64,000 bases of DNA from Arthrobacter liuii (GCF_014639275.1 NZ_BMFW01000011.1:1-64000); one strand, 5' to 3'. Counted from the stretch's first letter, positions 1 to 12,888 are shown. Translations and numbers: made by a program. Notes: generated by a model not told the origin, from the sequence alone.

Positions 1-190
1 AACGCGGGACCAACGAGAACACCAACCGGCTCCTGCGGTTCTGGTTCGAGAAAGGCTCAGACCTCTCCGTCCACACCCCGGAGGACCTCCGCCAGGTCGC
101 CGCGAAACTCAACCGCCGTCCCCGGCCACCCTGAACCTCGAGACCCCAGCCAACCGGCTGAACCAGCTGCTGCTGCAAACAGCGGCCTAA
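1..190 (+). pseudogene. IS30-family transposase, frameshifted C-terminal remnant
   Basis: The frame entered at position 3 encodes the end of an IS30-type DDE transposase: [12 protein letters not shown] (holding the last acidic residue of the catalytic triad), then [17 protein letters not shown]. It hits a stop at 132-134, but the usual ending [20 protein letters not shown] continues in the frame starting at 128 and stops at 188-190. One base therefore appears to be missing near 126-128. The rest of the element lies off the left edge. The following bases (about 195-222) may be the right end of the element; this is inferred from position only. The element abuts the IclR gene, so it marks the left border of the catabolic island. 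Confidence 0.75.
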
Positions 191-272
191 ACCCCTGCGT
201 TGCACTGACTAGTTGACTTTGCCGCTCCGCCATTACTGTTAAGTGCCAACTCGCGGCATAGGATCAGGAAGT

Positions 273-1082
273 ATGGCTCCTAAAAAAGAACCGGAAACCG
301 ATACCGATGCCGACGCCGGCCAGTCAGGCGGGGTCCAGTCCGTGGAGCGCGCCCTGACCGTCCTGGAGATCCTGGCCAGGGAAGGCAGTGCCGGTGTCAG
401 CGAGATTGCCGAGGAGATGGGCATCCACAAGTCCACGGTCTCCCGGCTCATGGGTTCCCTGGTCAGCCGGGAGATGGTCCATCAGAAGAGCGAGCGCGGG
501 AAGTACCAGCTGGGGTTCGGCATCCTGCGCCTGGCCAGCTCCATTCCCGGCCGGCTGAGCCTGGTCCACGAGGCACGGCCGGTCCTGGAAAACCTGGCCC
601 AGGAATTCAAGGAAACCGTCAACCTGGCTGTCCTGCGCTCCAACTACGCCGTAAACGTGGACCAGGCCATGGGCCCCTCCACGCTGGCCACCTACGACTG
701 GGTGGGAAGCCTGACCCCGCTGCACGCCACCTCCAGCGGCAAGGTCCTCCTGGCGGCGCTGGAGGCGGACGACCGGGACCGAATCCTGAAGGAGACGGGC
801 CTGACTGCCCGCACCGCCCGCACCATCACCGCCCGCAAGGAGCTGGACGCACAGCTGCTCGAGACAGCGGCCAAGGGGTACGCGGTGGTGCGGGAGGAGT
901 TCGAGATCGGCCTGAATGCCGTGGCAGTGCCCGTCTACAACCACCAAGGCGTCGTGATCGGCGCCCTCAGCATTTCCGGGCCGGCATTCCGGTTCGACCC
1001 GGAGAAGATCCCGGGCCTGCTGGAAACCCTCAAGGACGCGGGACTCAAAGTCAGCGCCAACATGGGTTACACACAGCGCTGA
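273..1082 (+). CDS. IclR-family transcriptional regulator
   Basis: This is a 269-residue regulator with an N-terminal winged helix-turn-helix (about residues 22-80, SVERALTVLEILAR and the recognition region HKSTVSRLMGSLV) and a C-terminal IclR effector-binding domain (about 95-265, with SSGKVLLA and the closing VGALSISGPAFRF-like strand). An upstream GTG at 243 is in frame, but ATG 273 sits behind an AGGA at 260-263 with normal spacing, so I prefer 273. IclR proteins usually bind inverted or tandem repeats near promoters and respond to small carbon sources. Its position at the head of a methylamine island, and the shared box at 7896, 10031 and 16646, make it the natural candidate regulator of those promoters. 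That link is inference. Confidence 0.9.
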   Translation: MAPKKEPETDTDADAGQSGGVQSVERALTVLEILAREGSAGVSEIAEEMGIHKSTVSRLMGSLVSREMVHQKSERGKYQLGFGILRLASSIPGRLSLVHEARPVLENLAQEFKETVNLAVLRSNYAVNVDQAMGPSTLATYDWVGSLTPLHATSSGKVLLAALEADDRDRILKETGLTARTARTITARKELDAQLLETAAKGYAVVREEFEIGLNAVAVPVYNHQGVVIGALSISGPAFRFDPEKIPGLLETLKDAGLKVSANMGYTQR

Positions 1083-1098
1083 GAGCTCCGAGAGTCAA

Positions 1099-1144
1099 CA
1101 CGGCAGTGACCGCGGGTTCGTTTAGACCCGGGGTCACTGCCGTG
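1099..1144. terminator. Hairpin between convergent genes
   Basis: CACGGCAGTGACC (1099-1111) pairs perfectly with GGTCACTGCCGTG (1132-1144), and the inner bases GGGT/ACCC extend the stem. It lies directly after the IclR stop and before the stop of the convergent gene at 1150. No strong T-run follows on either strand, so efficiency is uncertain. Confidence 0.6.
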
Positions 1145-1149
1145 GAGTG

Positions 1150-1431
1150 CTAAACCCAGATTTGGTAGCCGGACGACTTGTCGAAAATGCGCCGGGTGCT
1201 GATGCCCTCGGCGGCTATCCAGAGCACTGAGCCGTCCTCCGCAGACTGGTCCACCACCCCGCTGGCCACGTGCTCACCCCGCAGCCGCACTTCGACGCTG
1301 CGGCCGGGTAGTCGCGACCAGTCGACCCGGAGGCCGGGAGCCTTTTTCAACGTGCCGCGGCCCTGCCCATCTAGTTCGAGGTCAAGGTGGGTGGCGCCAC
1401 GTGCGGCTTCAAGGGCTGCTTGGGAATTCAC
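1150..1431 (-). CDS. Small hypothetical protein
   Basis: I do not recognise a family. The frame is open to 1527, but I choose a GTG at 1431 because GGAG lies six bases upstream of it and because the upstream part of the longer frame would be encoded by a perfect inverted repeat (1474-1498) that looks regulatory. The resulting protein has about 93 residues, begins VNSQAALEAARGATHLDLEL and ends in KSSGYQIWV. It is mixed hydrophilic with no membrane segment. The body (WSRLPGRSVEVRLRGEHVASG, then a stretch with VLWIAAEG) has the alternating pattern of a small beta-barrel or SH3-like fold; that is only an impression. It lies between two regulator genes of the catabolic island. Confidence 0.5.
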   Translation of the reverse strand: MNSQAALEAARGATHLDLELDGQGRGTLKKAPGLRVDWSRLPGRSVEVRLRGEHVASGVVDQSAEDGSVLWIAAEGISTRRIFDKSSGYQIWV

Positions 1432-1473
1432 TGGCCGCTCCGACCGCCGGCGCCGTCGCCGCTCGAATCCGTC

Positions 1474-1498
1474 GCTGATATTTATTTCATATATCAGC
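1474..1498. promoter_or_regulatory. Perfect inverted repeat, candidate GntR operator
   Basis: GCTGATAT (1474-1481) and ATATCAGC (1491-1498) form a perfect 8-bp inverted repeat around a 9-base A/T-rich spacer. It lies just upstream of the chosen start of the gene at 1150-1431. The half-site ATATATCAG recurs upstream of purU (2316-2324) and in GATATATCAG form upstream of the mycothiol formaldehyde dehydrogenase (21857-21866). The GntR gene next door is the likely reader; this is inferred. Confidence 0.5.
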
Positions 1499-1559
1499 TT
1501 GGACTGAGAGTATGGTGCAGGTCGCATTCATGTCAACAGGCACCCCGACGCAGATGGCA

Positions 1560-2240
1560 CTAGGCCCTGAAAAGCGCCTCCCGCACCGCACTTTCGAATC
1601 CGCTCACGTGGACGCGGGCAAGCTCCGCGGCCCGCTCCTCATCCCCGTCGATGACGGCGCGGAGCAGATCGAGGTGTTCACGAACGTGATGGGACAAGTC
1701 CGGCAGCCGGTCAATGACCATGCACCAGATACGCGTCGCCAGGTTGTCATAGCGGATCAGGATGTCCTCCAGGTGCGGGTTGGCAGCGGCGGCGTAGATG
1801 CCCTGGTGCACCCGGGCATCCAGCTGCAGCGTCTCCGTCACGGTCGCCGCGGACACATCGAACGCTTCAACCTTCCCGAGCGTGGCACGCAGCTCGTCCC
1901 GGACCGCAGGGGAAGCCACCCGTGCGGCACGCGCCGCCGCGAGGGGCTCGAGCTGGGCGCGGATCTCCGAAATGAAGGAGAGGTCAGTTACGTCCACCCG
2001 GGTAGCGAAGGTGCCCCGCCGGGGATAGGTCTTCACCAGCCGGTCCAGTTCCAGTCGCTTCAGGGCTTCGCGCACTGGAGTGCGTCCCACACCTAGATTC
2101 TTGGCCAGGAGCTCGTCGTTTAGCAGCTCGCCGGGTTTGATTTCAAGGGTCAGCAGCCAGTCGCGGATGCTCTCATAGGCGACGTCGGCCAGGGACTTCC
2201 TCCCCAAGTCGTCCGTCGCCGCCAAAGCTTCGAATGCCAC
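1560..2240 (-). CDS. GntR-family (FCD) transcriptional regulator
   Basis: The 226-residue protein has an N-terminal winged helix (residues about 13-80, SLADVAYESIRDWLLTLEIKPGE, then LGVGRTPVREALKRLE, the classic GntR recognition helix) and a C-terminal all-helical FCD ligand domain (about 90-220). The FCD residues include Asp and His positions that bind a metal in this family (LDARVHQGIY, then DRLPDLSHHVREHLDLL). FCD regulators generally sense small organic acids. The gene is divergent from purU, and the 121-bp gap contains A/T-rich dyads, so autoregulation and control of the purU-dmg operon are likely. Confidence 0.9.
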   Translation of the reverse strand: MAFEALAATDDLGRKSLADVAYESIRDWLLTLEIKPGELLNDELLAKNLGVGRTPVREALKRLELDRLVKTYPRRGTFATRVDVTDLSFISEIRAQLEPLAAARAARVASPAVRDELRATLGKVEAFDVSAATVTETLQLDARVHQGIYAAAANPHLEDILIRYDNLATRIWCMVIDRLPDLSHHVREHLDLLRAVIDGDEERAAELARVHVSGFESAVREALFRA

Positions 2241-2273
2241 GCTGAGCCCCTTCTTCCCAACCTGAAAAAACCA

Positions 2274-2344
2274 TTGACCTAGCCTATGGACCAGTATACG
2301 CTGGCACCCAATCTAATATATCAGTTCATCGCTTTTGAATATAT
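2274..2344 (+). promoter_or_regulatory. Promoter/operator region of the purU operon
   Basis: TTGACC (2274-2279) and TATACG (2295-2300) are possible -35 and -10 elements, although the 15-base spacing is short. CCAG-N6-CTGG forms a dyad over the -10 (2291-2304). Downstream, ATATATCA (2316-2323) faces TGAATATAT (2336-2344) as an imperfect inverted repeat. The A/T-rich half-site matches those at 1491 and 21857, suggesting GntR binding. Confidence 0.4.
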
Positions 2345-2361
2345 CTAGAAGGAGGAGGGGC

Positions 2362-3267
2362 ATGACCCTCATCGAAGCAGCCTCAGCAACCATCACCCTG
2401 CCGGCGCTCAAGGAAGAGCAGGCGCAGAAGTTCGTGCTGACCCTGTCCTGCCGCGAGCAGGCCGGGATCGTGCAGGCGGTGGCCACGTTCCTGTTCGAGC
2501 GTGGCTTCAATATCGACGAGCACCAGCAGTTCGACGACAGCCTGCGCGAGACACTCCACCTGCGCACCGCGTTCTCCGGCTCCCCCGGCTACACGCCTGC
2601 CATGCTCGAGGAAGAGTTCGCGGGCATCGCCAGCCGGTTCGACATGAAGTTCAGCTTCCACGACCAGATACCCAAGCGCGTCCTGGTCATGGTGTCAAAG
2701 TTCGGCCACTGCCTCAACGACCTCATCTTCCGCTGGCGGGGCGGCAGCCTTGGCGGCGAGCTGGTTGCAGTCGTTTCCAACCACGAGACCCACCGCGCCA
2801 TGGCGGAAGCCGCCGGGCTCCCCTTCATCTACGTCCCCGTCACCCCGGGCACCAAGGCCGAAGCAGAGCGCCAGCTGCTGGAACTGGTGGATGAGTACGA
2901 GGCCGACCTCGTGGTCCTGGCCCGTTACATGCAGGTACTCTCCGACGATCTGTGCCGGGCACTGGAGGGCCGGGCCATCAACATCCACCACTCCTTCCTC
3001 CCCGGGTTCAAGGGCGCGCGCCCCTACCACCAGGCCTACGACCGCGGAGTCAAGCTGGTGGGCGCCACCGCCCATTACGTCACCGCCGACCTGGACGAGG
3101 GGCCGATCATCGAGCAGGAAGTCATTCGCGTGGACCACACCTATGGCCCGGCGCAGCTGTCCCACGTGGGCCAGGACGCCGAGGCACTGGCCTTGTCCCG
3201 TGCCGTCCGCTGGCACTGCCAGCACCGCGTGCTGCGGGACCAGACCAGCACCGTGGTGTTCCGGTAA
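2362..3267 (+). CDS. purU: Formyltetrahydrofolate deformylase PurU
   Basis: PurU hydrolyses 10-formyl-THF to formate and THF. The 301-residue protein has an N-terminal ACT domain (about 18-95, KFVLTLSCREQAGIVQAVATF-like) and a C-terminal formyl-transferase fold. The catalytic Asn-His-Asp set is present: N in AINIHHSFLPGF, H in GATAHYVT, D in DLDEGPII. ATG 2362 is chosen because a strong AAGGAGG precedes it (2349-2355); an in-frame start at 2335 has none. Here it is the first gene of an operon with dimethylglycine oxidase, fchA and folD. It most likely recycles folate and releases the C1 unit as formate during methyl-group catabolism rather than serving purine balance. The next gene begins 48 bp after its stop. 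Confidence 0.95.
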   Translation: MTLIEAASATITLPALKEEQAQKFVLTLSCREQAGIVQAVATFLFERGFNIDEHQQFDDSLRETLHLRTAFSGSPGYTPAMLEEEFAGIASRFDMKFSFHDQIPKRVLVMVSKFGHCLNDLIFRWRGGSLGGELVAVVSNHETHRAMAEAAGLPFIYVPVTPGTKAEAERQLLELVDEYEADLVVLARYMQVLSDDLCRALEGRAINIHHSFLPGFKGARPYHQAYDRGVKLVGATAHYVTADLDEGPIIEQEVIRVDHTYGPAQLSHVGQDAEALALSRAVRWHCQHRVLRDQTSTVVFR

Positions 3268-3297
3268 GCACACCTCGTCCGCAGACATAACTCGTAA

Positions 3298-5808
<2,511 letters not shown>

Positions 5809-5812
5809 GGCC

Positions 5813-6439
5813 ATGATCAGCTCAGAGACGATCAGCAGCTACCTCACCCGGTTGGCCGCCAAGAAGCCGACGCCGGGCGGCGGTGCTGCCGCGGCCCTGC
5901 ACGCGGCCCAGGGTGCAGCGTTGGTGGCCATGGTGGCGCGGTACACCACCGGCGCCAAGTACGAACAGCACGCACCCCTGGTGCAGCGCATTACCGCGGC
6001 TGCCGACGGTCTCGTCGGCGAGGCACTGCGCCTGGCCGACGCGGACGAAGAGGCCTTCCAGGCAGTCATCGACTCCTACAAACTCCCGTCCGGCACGGCT
6101 GAGCTCAAGGCCGCCCGCGCTGTCGGGATCCAGTCCGCACTCATCCAGGCGGCGCAGACCCCTGCGCGGCTTATCAAGCTGTCTGGCGACATCGTGGACC
6201 TTGCCACCGAGCTGTTCGACGTCGCCAACGCCAACGTCATCAGCGACGTCGCAGCGGCCGCCGATGCCGCCCGGGCAGCCGCCACTACAGCGCGCGTGAA
6301 CATCGACATCAACGTTGTGGCCGTCAAGGACCCGGAGGCACGGGCCCGACTTGCGCGGCAGACGGACGGCATTGAGGAAAAGGTGGTCGTGGCAGCAGAT
6401 GCCCTCTCGACCCGCGTGGGGGAAAGGATCCTTGGTTGA
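5813..6439 (+). CDS. fchA: Methenyl-THF cyclohydrolase, FchA/cyclodeaminase family
   Basis: The 208-residue, all-helical protein belongs to the cyclodeaminase/cyclohydrolase family (PTPGGGAAAALHAAQGAALVAM near the N-terminus is the family signature). FchA converts 5,10-methenyl-THF to 10-formyl-THF in methylotrophs. The gene starts 4 bp after dmg and overlaps folD by TTGA (6436-6439), so translation is likely coupled. The neighbouring FolD lacks the lysine needed for cyclohydrolase action, so this gene probably supplies that step. A formimino-THF cyclodeaminase role is the alternative, but there is no histidine or purine degradation context here. Confidence 0.88.
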   Translation: MISSETISSYLTRLAAKKPTPGGGAAAALHAAQGAALVAMVARYTTGAKYEQHAPLVQRITAAADGLVGEALRLADADEEAFQAVIDSYKLPSGTAELKAARAVGIQSALIQAAQTPARLIKLSGDIVDLATELFDVANANVISDVAAAADAARAAATTARVNIDINVVAVKDPEARARLARQTDGIEEKVVVAADALSTRVGERILG

Positions 6440-7341
6440 GCACCACATTACTTTCCGGAAAACCTTTGGCCGCTTTGTTCCAGCAGGAGGTCCAGGAGCA
6501 GGTCCGGTCGCTTGGGGTGGACGGCGTCCGCCCGGTCGTGGCGGTGGTCATGGCGACCGCCGACGAGTCAACGCACTGGTACGTCCGTTCCATTGAGCGG
6601 GCAGCAGAGCGCACCGGAGTCGGCTGCCGGATCATCGACCTGGGACACGACGCAACGGAGCCGGTGCTGGCCGGCGTCCTGCGGGACCTCAGCGCCGAAC
6701 CCTCCGTCAACGGCATCATCCTGCAAACCCCGCTGCCGCCCGGTGTCCGGACCGACAGCCTGGTGGGCCTCATCGCCCCGGAAAAGGACATTGACGGCGC
6801 CAATCCGCTGAGCCTGGGACGCCTTGCCGTCGGGCAGCCGGCCTTTGCGCCCGCTACCGCGCGCTCCGTCGTCGAGATCCTGGAGCATTACCGGATTCCC
6901 CTGGCGGGCAAGGGCGTTGTGGTGGTGGGCCGGTCCGCCATAGTGGGCAAACCCTTGTCCCTCCTGCTGCTGGCACGCGACGCCGCCGTGACGGTCTGCC
7001 ATTCCAGGTCGGGCCCGCTGGCGCGCTACACGAAGGATGCCGATGTGGTGGTGGTGGCCGCCGGCCGCGCCGGACTGCTGGGAGGCAGCGACGTCTCCTC
7101 CCGGACAGTGGTGGTCGACGTCGGCACGAACGTCCTTCCCGACGGCTCGCTGGTGGGTGACGTGGACGAAGCCACCGTCACCGGGACAGCAGCGGCGCTC
7201 ACTCCGGTTCCCGGCGGCGTGGGCTCTGTGACCACGGCGTTGCTGCTCCTTCACACCGTGGAGGCCGCACGCAGGCAACGGTCATCCCCGCCGCCGGCGT
7301 CCGAGGCCCTGGAGCCCCAGGTCCTGGAAGCCGCGGGCTAG
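6436..7341 (+). CDS. folD: FolD-type methylene-THF dehydrogenase, catalytic Lys absent
   Basis: The 301-residue protein has the FolD fold: a catalytic domain (about 1-140), a Rossmann domain with VVVVGRSAIVGKP (about 157-169), and a C-terminal PGGVGSVT (canonical PGGVGPMT). DIDGANP and the Gln of GIILQTPLPP are conserved. The catalytic YxxxK motif (Tyr52/Lys56 in E. coli) reads YVRSI here (Tyr49, Ile53), so the lysine required for cyclohydrolase activity is replaced. It should still oxidise methylene-THF to methenyl-THF with NAD(P). The start codon is TTG 6436, overlapping the fchA stop. It looks like a pathway-specific paralogue; a normal bifunctional FolD is expected elsewhere in the genome. 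Confidence 0.9.
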   Translation: MSTTLLSGKPLAALFQQEVQEQVRSLGVDGVRPVVAVVMATADESTHWYVRSIERAAERTGVGCRIIDLGHDATEPVLAGVLRDLSAEPSVNGIILQTPLPPGVRTDSLVGLIAPEKDIDGANPLSLGRLAVGQPAFAPATARSVVEILEHYRIPLAGKGVVVVGRSAIVGKPLSLLLLARDAAVTVCHSRSGPLARYTKDADVVVVAAGRAGLLGGSDVSSRTVVVDVGTNVLPDGSLVGDVDEATVTGTAAALTPVPGGVGSVTTALLLLHTVEAARRQRSSPPPASEALEPQVLEAAG

Positions 7342-7359
7342 GAAGGACACAGCATTGTC

Positions 7360-7450
7360 AACGGGTGTCCCGTTCTCCGTGAAAGGTGCTTCGGTGGGCC
7401 TAAGACCTGGGGAGGTATTCCTCATCGAAGCACCGTTTTCGGACAACGGG
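7360..7450 (+). ncRNA. Long structured element after folD, possible cis-regulatory RNA
   Basis: Two 25-base arms (7369-7393 and 7426-7450) pair with few interruptions: CCCGTT/AACGGG outside, TCCG/CGGA next, a small internal loop, then a perfect GGTGCTTCG/CGAAGCACC. The 32-base loop contains its own hairpin GAGG-TATT-CCTC (7412-7423). A second AACGGG (7360-7365) can compete for the CCCGTT arm, giving two exclusive folds. There is no T-run, so it is not a simple terminator. It lies 18 bp after the folD stop and 48 bp before a moeA-like fragment. I cannot assign it to a known riboswitch class. Confidence 0.4.
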
Positions 7451-7497
7451 GCCCCGCAACCGGCACGGTGCCGGAGACTCAACGAGAAGGGGCCAGG

Positions 7498-7716
7498 ATG
7501 GCGGCCAATGGACTGACAGCCACCGTTTCCGGAAGCACCGCCGCGCCGGGCACCGTCCCGGAACGCGGGTGCATACCGTGGTCCGAAGCGCGCCATGTAG
7601 CCTTCGGTGCCGCCGGTCCGCTCCCGCCCGTGGCCGTCCCGCACAACAGCCTGAACGTCTACCCCGGCCGGGAACGGCTGGCCCGGCCACGTCTGGAGGC
7701 CACCATCCCAGCCTGA
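7498..7716 (+). pseudogene. moeA-like N-terminal fragment
   Basis: A 72-codon frame begins at ATG 7498 and contains IPWSEARHVAFGAAGPLPP followed by VAVP. This resembles the start of MoeA, where W-x-EAR-x-x-A and PLP-x-x-x-VP precede the first domain. After about residue 50 the similarity stops and the frame closes at 7716; the conserved SAMDG region that should follow is absent. It may be a relic of a molybdenum-cofactor gene once linked to the decayed formate dehydrogenase at 18723-19885. The family assignment rests on a short motif and is tentative. Confidence 0.35.
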
Positions 7717-7864
7717 CGCGGAGGTTTGACCTGTTTACCCCTCACCGCGGCACTCGGTACGACAACCCGGGGCGGTCTCCCTATCCCAACGGGTAGGGCC
7801 TTCGGCATGCCCCGGAGCACGAAGCAAGAACGCTTACATACTTCGTCTTTCACAGCTCACGCTC

Positions 7865-7916
7865 TTGACATTGAGTGTGACCTAGCGCACGATTTTGTTG
7901 CATACAGCGAACGTTG
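7865..7916 (+). promoter_or_regulatory. Promoter with shared GTTGCATA box (copy A)
   Basis: TTGACA (7865-7870), a 17-base spacer and CACGAT (7888-7893) are followed by GTTGCATACAGCGA (7897-7910), with a second GTTG at 7913. The same arrangement occurs at 10003-10067 and, on the minus strand, at 16675-16623. It faces the MFS transporter gene. The likely ligand-responsive protein is the IclR regulator at 273-1082. Confidence 0.6.
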
Positions 7917-8104
7917 TTGATCATCACGGAACGAAGCTCACCTGGATATGCTCCTTCCCGCCCCCGGCTCCACCCGTGATGGCCTTGGAAACAGACGAAC
8001 GAATTCATGATGGCCGATCCAAAGGGGAGCCCTGGCTCGCGCATCGGCCGCACAACGTTGTCAGCATCCCTGCGGCAGCGCTAAATCACTAAAGGAAACT
8101 GTTT

Positions 8105-8308
8105 ATGACTATCAAAGGTGTCAGCACCATCGATCAAAGCAGTGCGGAGCGCCGGAATCTGGGGACGACGCCGAAGTCATCCCGCCAGTCCTGCGCGGCA
8201 ATATCGGCTGGCATCGAGCCAGTCGGCCTCGTCCACCGGTCATCAAGGGCTGCGTCTGTCCGCACGTCCGGCAAACGGCGCTCTAGTGCCGTCAACGGTT
8301 TGCGCTGA
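8105..8308 (+). CDS. Possible small ORF in transporter leader
   Basis: A 67-codon frame opens at ATG 8105, eight bases after AAAGGA, and ends 21 bp before the transporter ATG. The product is Ser/Arg-rich, has no recognisable family, and its composition is not clearly protein-like. It could be a short leader ORF or the remnant of a gene. The good ribosome-binding site is the main support. Confidence 0.2.
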   Translation: MTIKGVSTIDQSSAERRNLGTTPKSSRQSCAAISAGIEPVGLVHRSSRAASVRTSGKRRSSAVNGLR

Positions 8309-8329
8309 AGCAGAAGGGAACGAATCTTA

Positions 8330-9742
8330 ATGATCAATCCGACCAGGACGACGGCCACCGTCGACACCTCCATATCAAAAGAGACCAGCTCCAAGTTCAA
8401 ACGCCGCTTCATGGTGCGGCTTGTCGCTGTCTTCATCGGCGGGATGTTCCTCGACGGTTACATCCTCGGAATCATCGGCCCCGTCACCGGACCCATGCGG
8501 TCAGATCTCCAGCTCGACGCGCTATCTCTGGGCATGATCGCTGCAGGCCCGCTGGCTGGTATCTTCGTCGGCTCCCCGCTGGCTGGCTGGGCTACTGACA
8601 AGTTCGGACGCAAGCCCATGTTCCTCGTGGACATGGGCCTGTTCCTCCTCGCATCAGCGGCCCAGTTCTTCGTAACCTCCGGAGACGGAGCCGTGATCCA
8701 GCTGGCCATCATCCGGTTCATGATGGGCGTCGCGATCGGCGGCGAGTACGCAATCGGTGGCCCATTGCTATCAGAGTTCTCCCCTCCAAAGCTCCGCGGG
8801 CGATTGCTCGGGCTGACCCTGATCGCCTGGTACGTCGGCTTCATGATGGCATTCATCATTGGCACGCTCCTGCACGACGCCGGCACCCCATGGCGCCTCG
8901 TAATCGGCACGAGCACGATACTCGCATTCGTCCTGTTCCTCGCCCGCTTCGGTCTCCCCGAATCACCGAGCTGGCTCATTACGAAGGGACGGCGTGAGGA
9001 AGCACTCGCCATCGCACACAAATACGTCGAATCGCCCCAGATGCACAACAGCATCACCGAAGAGATCGACCTGAGGATGATCCAGGAGGCCCAAGCCGCG
9101 CAGAGCCGGACCAAAATCCAGAGCGCCTCAATCGGAATGCTGTTCTCAAGGCATAACTGGCGCACCACCCTCTTCACCTCGGGTTTTTGGTTCTGCGCGG
9201 TCACCCCGTACTTCGCGATCGCAACCTTCGCCGACGACGTGCTCACCCAGTTCGGCTTCGGCGGCGGCTGGGCCGGTGGAGTCGGCCTGTCCGCCCTTGC
9301 GACCGCGGGTGTTGTCACAACTGTGCTGCTGATTGACAGGCGCGGGCGCCGAATCCTCACCGTGCCCGGGCAGTGGCTCTGCGCAGGCATCCTGCTGGTC
9401 ATCGGAGTCTGGGCGGACGCACCAGCGATCCTCATACTGGCCCTGTTCCTCGCCTTCTCCTTCTTCAATGCCGGCTACACGACGTTGACCCAGGTCTATC
9501 CGGCCGAGCTGTTCCCCGGCCACCTGCGGGGCATCGGCATGGGCTTCGCCGCGGCCTTCAGCCGCATCGGAGCCGCACTCGGCACCTTCGCCCTGCCCTG
9601 GGCGATCAGCAACATCGGCATGGGCCCAAGCATGGTGGTAGCCGCCGCGGTCGCATTACTCGGCGCAATCCTCTCGCAATGGCTCGCGCCTGAGACGAAG
9701 GGGCGCACCCTCGCCGAGATCTCAGCAGACGTCTCCCACTGA
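8330..9742 (+). CDS. MFS transporter, sugar-porter/metabolite symporter type
   Basis: The 470-residue protein has 12 predicted membrane segments in two halves. MFS signature A occurs after TM2 (GWATDKFGRKP) and again in the second half (IDRRGRRI). PESPSWL before the central loop and PETKGRTL at the C-terminus are typical of the sugar-porter and metabolite:H+ symporter group. An RBS (AGAAGGGAA) precedes ATG 8330. It carries the same promoter box as the demethylation genes, so uptake of glycine betaine, dimethylglycine or a related methylated amine is the natural guess. This family is not the usual betaine transporter class, so the substrate remains open. Confidence 0.85.
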   Translation: MINPTRTTATVDTSISKETSSKFKRRFMVRLVAVFIGGMFLDGYILGIIGPVTGPMRSDLQLDALSLGMIAAGPLAGIFVGSPLAGWATDKFGRKPMFLVDMGLFLLASAAQFFVTSGDGAVIQLAIIRFMMGVAIGGEYAIGGPLLSEFSPPKLRGRLLGLTLIAWYVGFMMAFIIGTLLHDAGTPWRLVIGTSTILAFVLFLARFGLPESPSWLITKGRREEALAIAHKYVESPQMHNSITEEIDLRMIQEAQAAQSRTKIQSASIGMLFSRHNWRTTLFTSGFWFCAVTPYFAIATFADDVLTQFGFGGGWAGGVGLSALATAGVVTTVLLIDRRGRRILTVPGQWLCAGILLVIGVWADAPAILILALFLAFSFFNAGYTTLTQVYPAELFPGHLRGIGMGFAAAFSRIGAALGTFALPWAISNIGMGPSMVVAAAVALLGAILSQWLAPETKGRTLAEISADVSH

Positions 9743-9771
9743 CACACCGGGACTGCACGGTCCGGCGTGTT

Positions 9772-9834
9772 TGAACTGCTCCCCGAAAGTCAGAACTGAT
9801 TTCCCAGTCCAACTTTCGGGGAGCGGTTCAGTTT
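9772..9834 (+). terminator. Strong intrinsic terminator after transporter
   Basis: A 19-bp stem forms between 9772-9790 (TGAACTGCTCCCCGAAAGT) and 9812-9830 with a single G-T wobble, around a 21-base loop, and is followed by GTTTTAA. It begins 30 bp after the transporter stop. Confidence 0.8.
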
Positions 9835-10121
9835 TAACCGGCCCTTCCTGTTCTTCGGCAAAAGTCACTTGCCGCGCCGAGTGGATCAGCAGGGTGTTGG
9901 ACTGGACATCGCGCCTGCGTCGTGAAGGGTTCCGCGAAGATCTGCGATGCAGCGTCAGCGCTGCATTGGTAACGGCAGCTGACGCAACAATGCAGCAAAC
10001 CCTTGACATTCCATGTGAGCTGCGCCACTGTGTTGCATATAGTGATGCACGTTGCTTATAGCGAAGCAAACGACCGTCGCCGGCAAGACGCACCCGCTCA
10101 GAAAATTTCGAGGTACCCCGA
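9835..10121 (+). promoter_or_regulatory. Regulatory spacer with shared GTTGCATA box (copy B)
   Basis: TTGACA (10003-10008), 17 bases, CACTGT (10026-10031), then GTTGCATATAGTGA (10032-10045) and a second copy, GTTGCTTATAGCGA (10051-10064), 19 bases on. This is the clearest copy of the box because both tandem repeats are preserved. Upstream lies a perfect hairpin ATGCAGCG-TCAG-CGCTGCAT (9947-9966). The rest of the stretch shows no gene. Confidence 0.6.
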
Positions 10122-12871
<2,750 letters not shown>

Positions 12872-12888
12872 TCCGCCCCAACCACACC

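Larger units (their letters stand above)
7717..8329 (+). other. Long leader/intergenic region before the transporter
   Basis: This gene-poor stretch holds a C-rich hairpin CCCTA...TAGGG (about 7781-7799), a short inverted repeat ACGAAG/CTTCGT (7819-7846), the promoter with regulatory box at 7865-7916, and one possible small ORF (8105-8308). From the putative transcription start to the transporter ATG the leader is about 430 bases, unusually long. I see no further gene. Confidence 0.5.

Noticed and set aside
7282..7644. Minus-strand frame of 120 codons covering the structured element
   Set aside because: Arg/Gly-rich, no ribosome-binding site or family, and it spans the end of folD.
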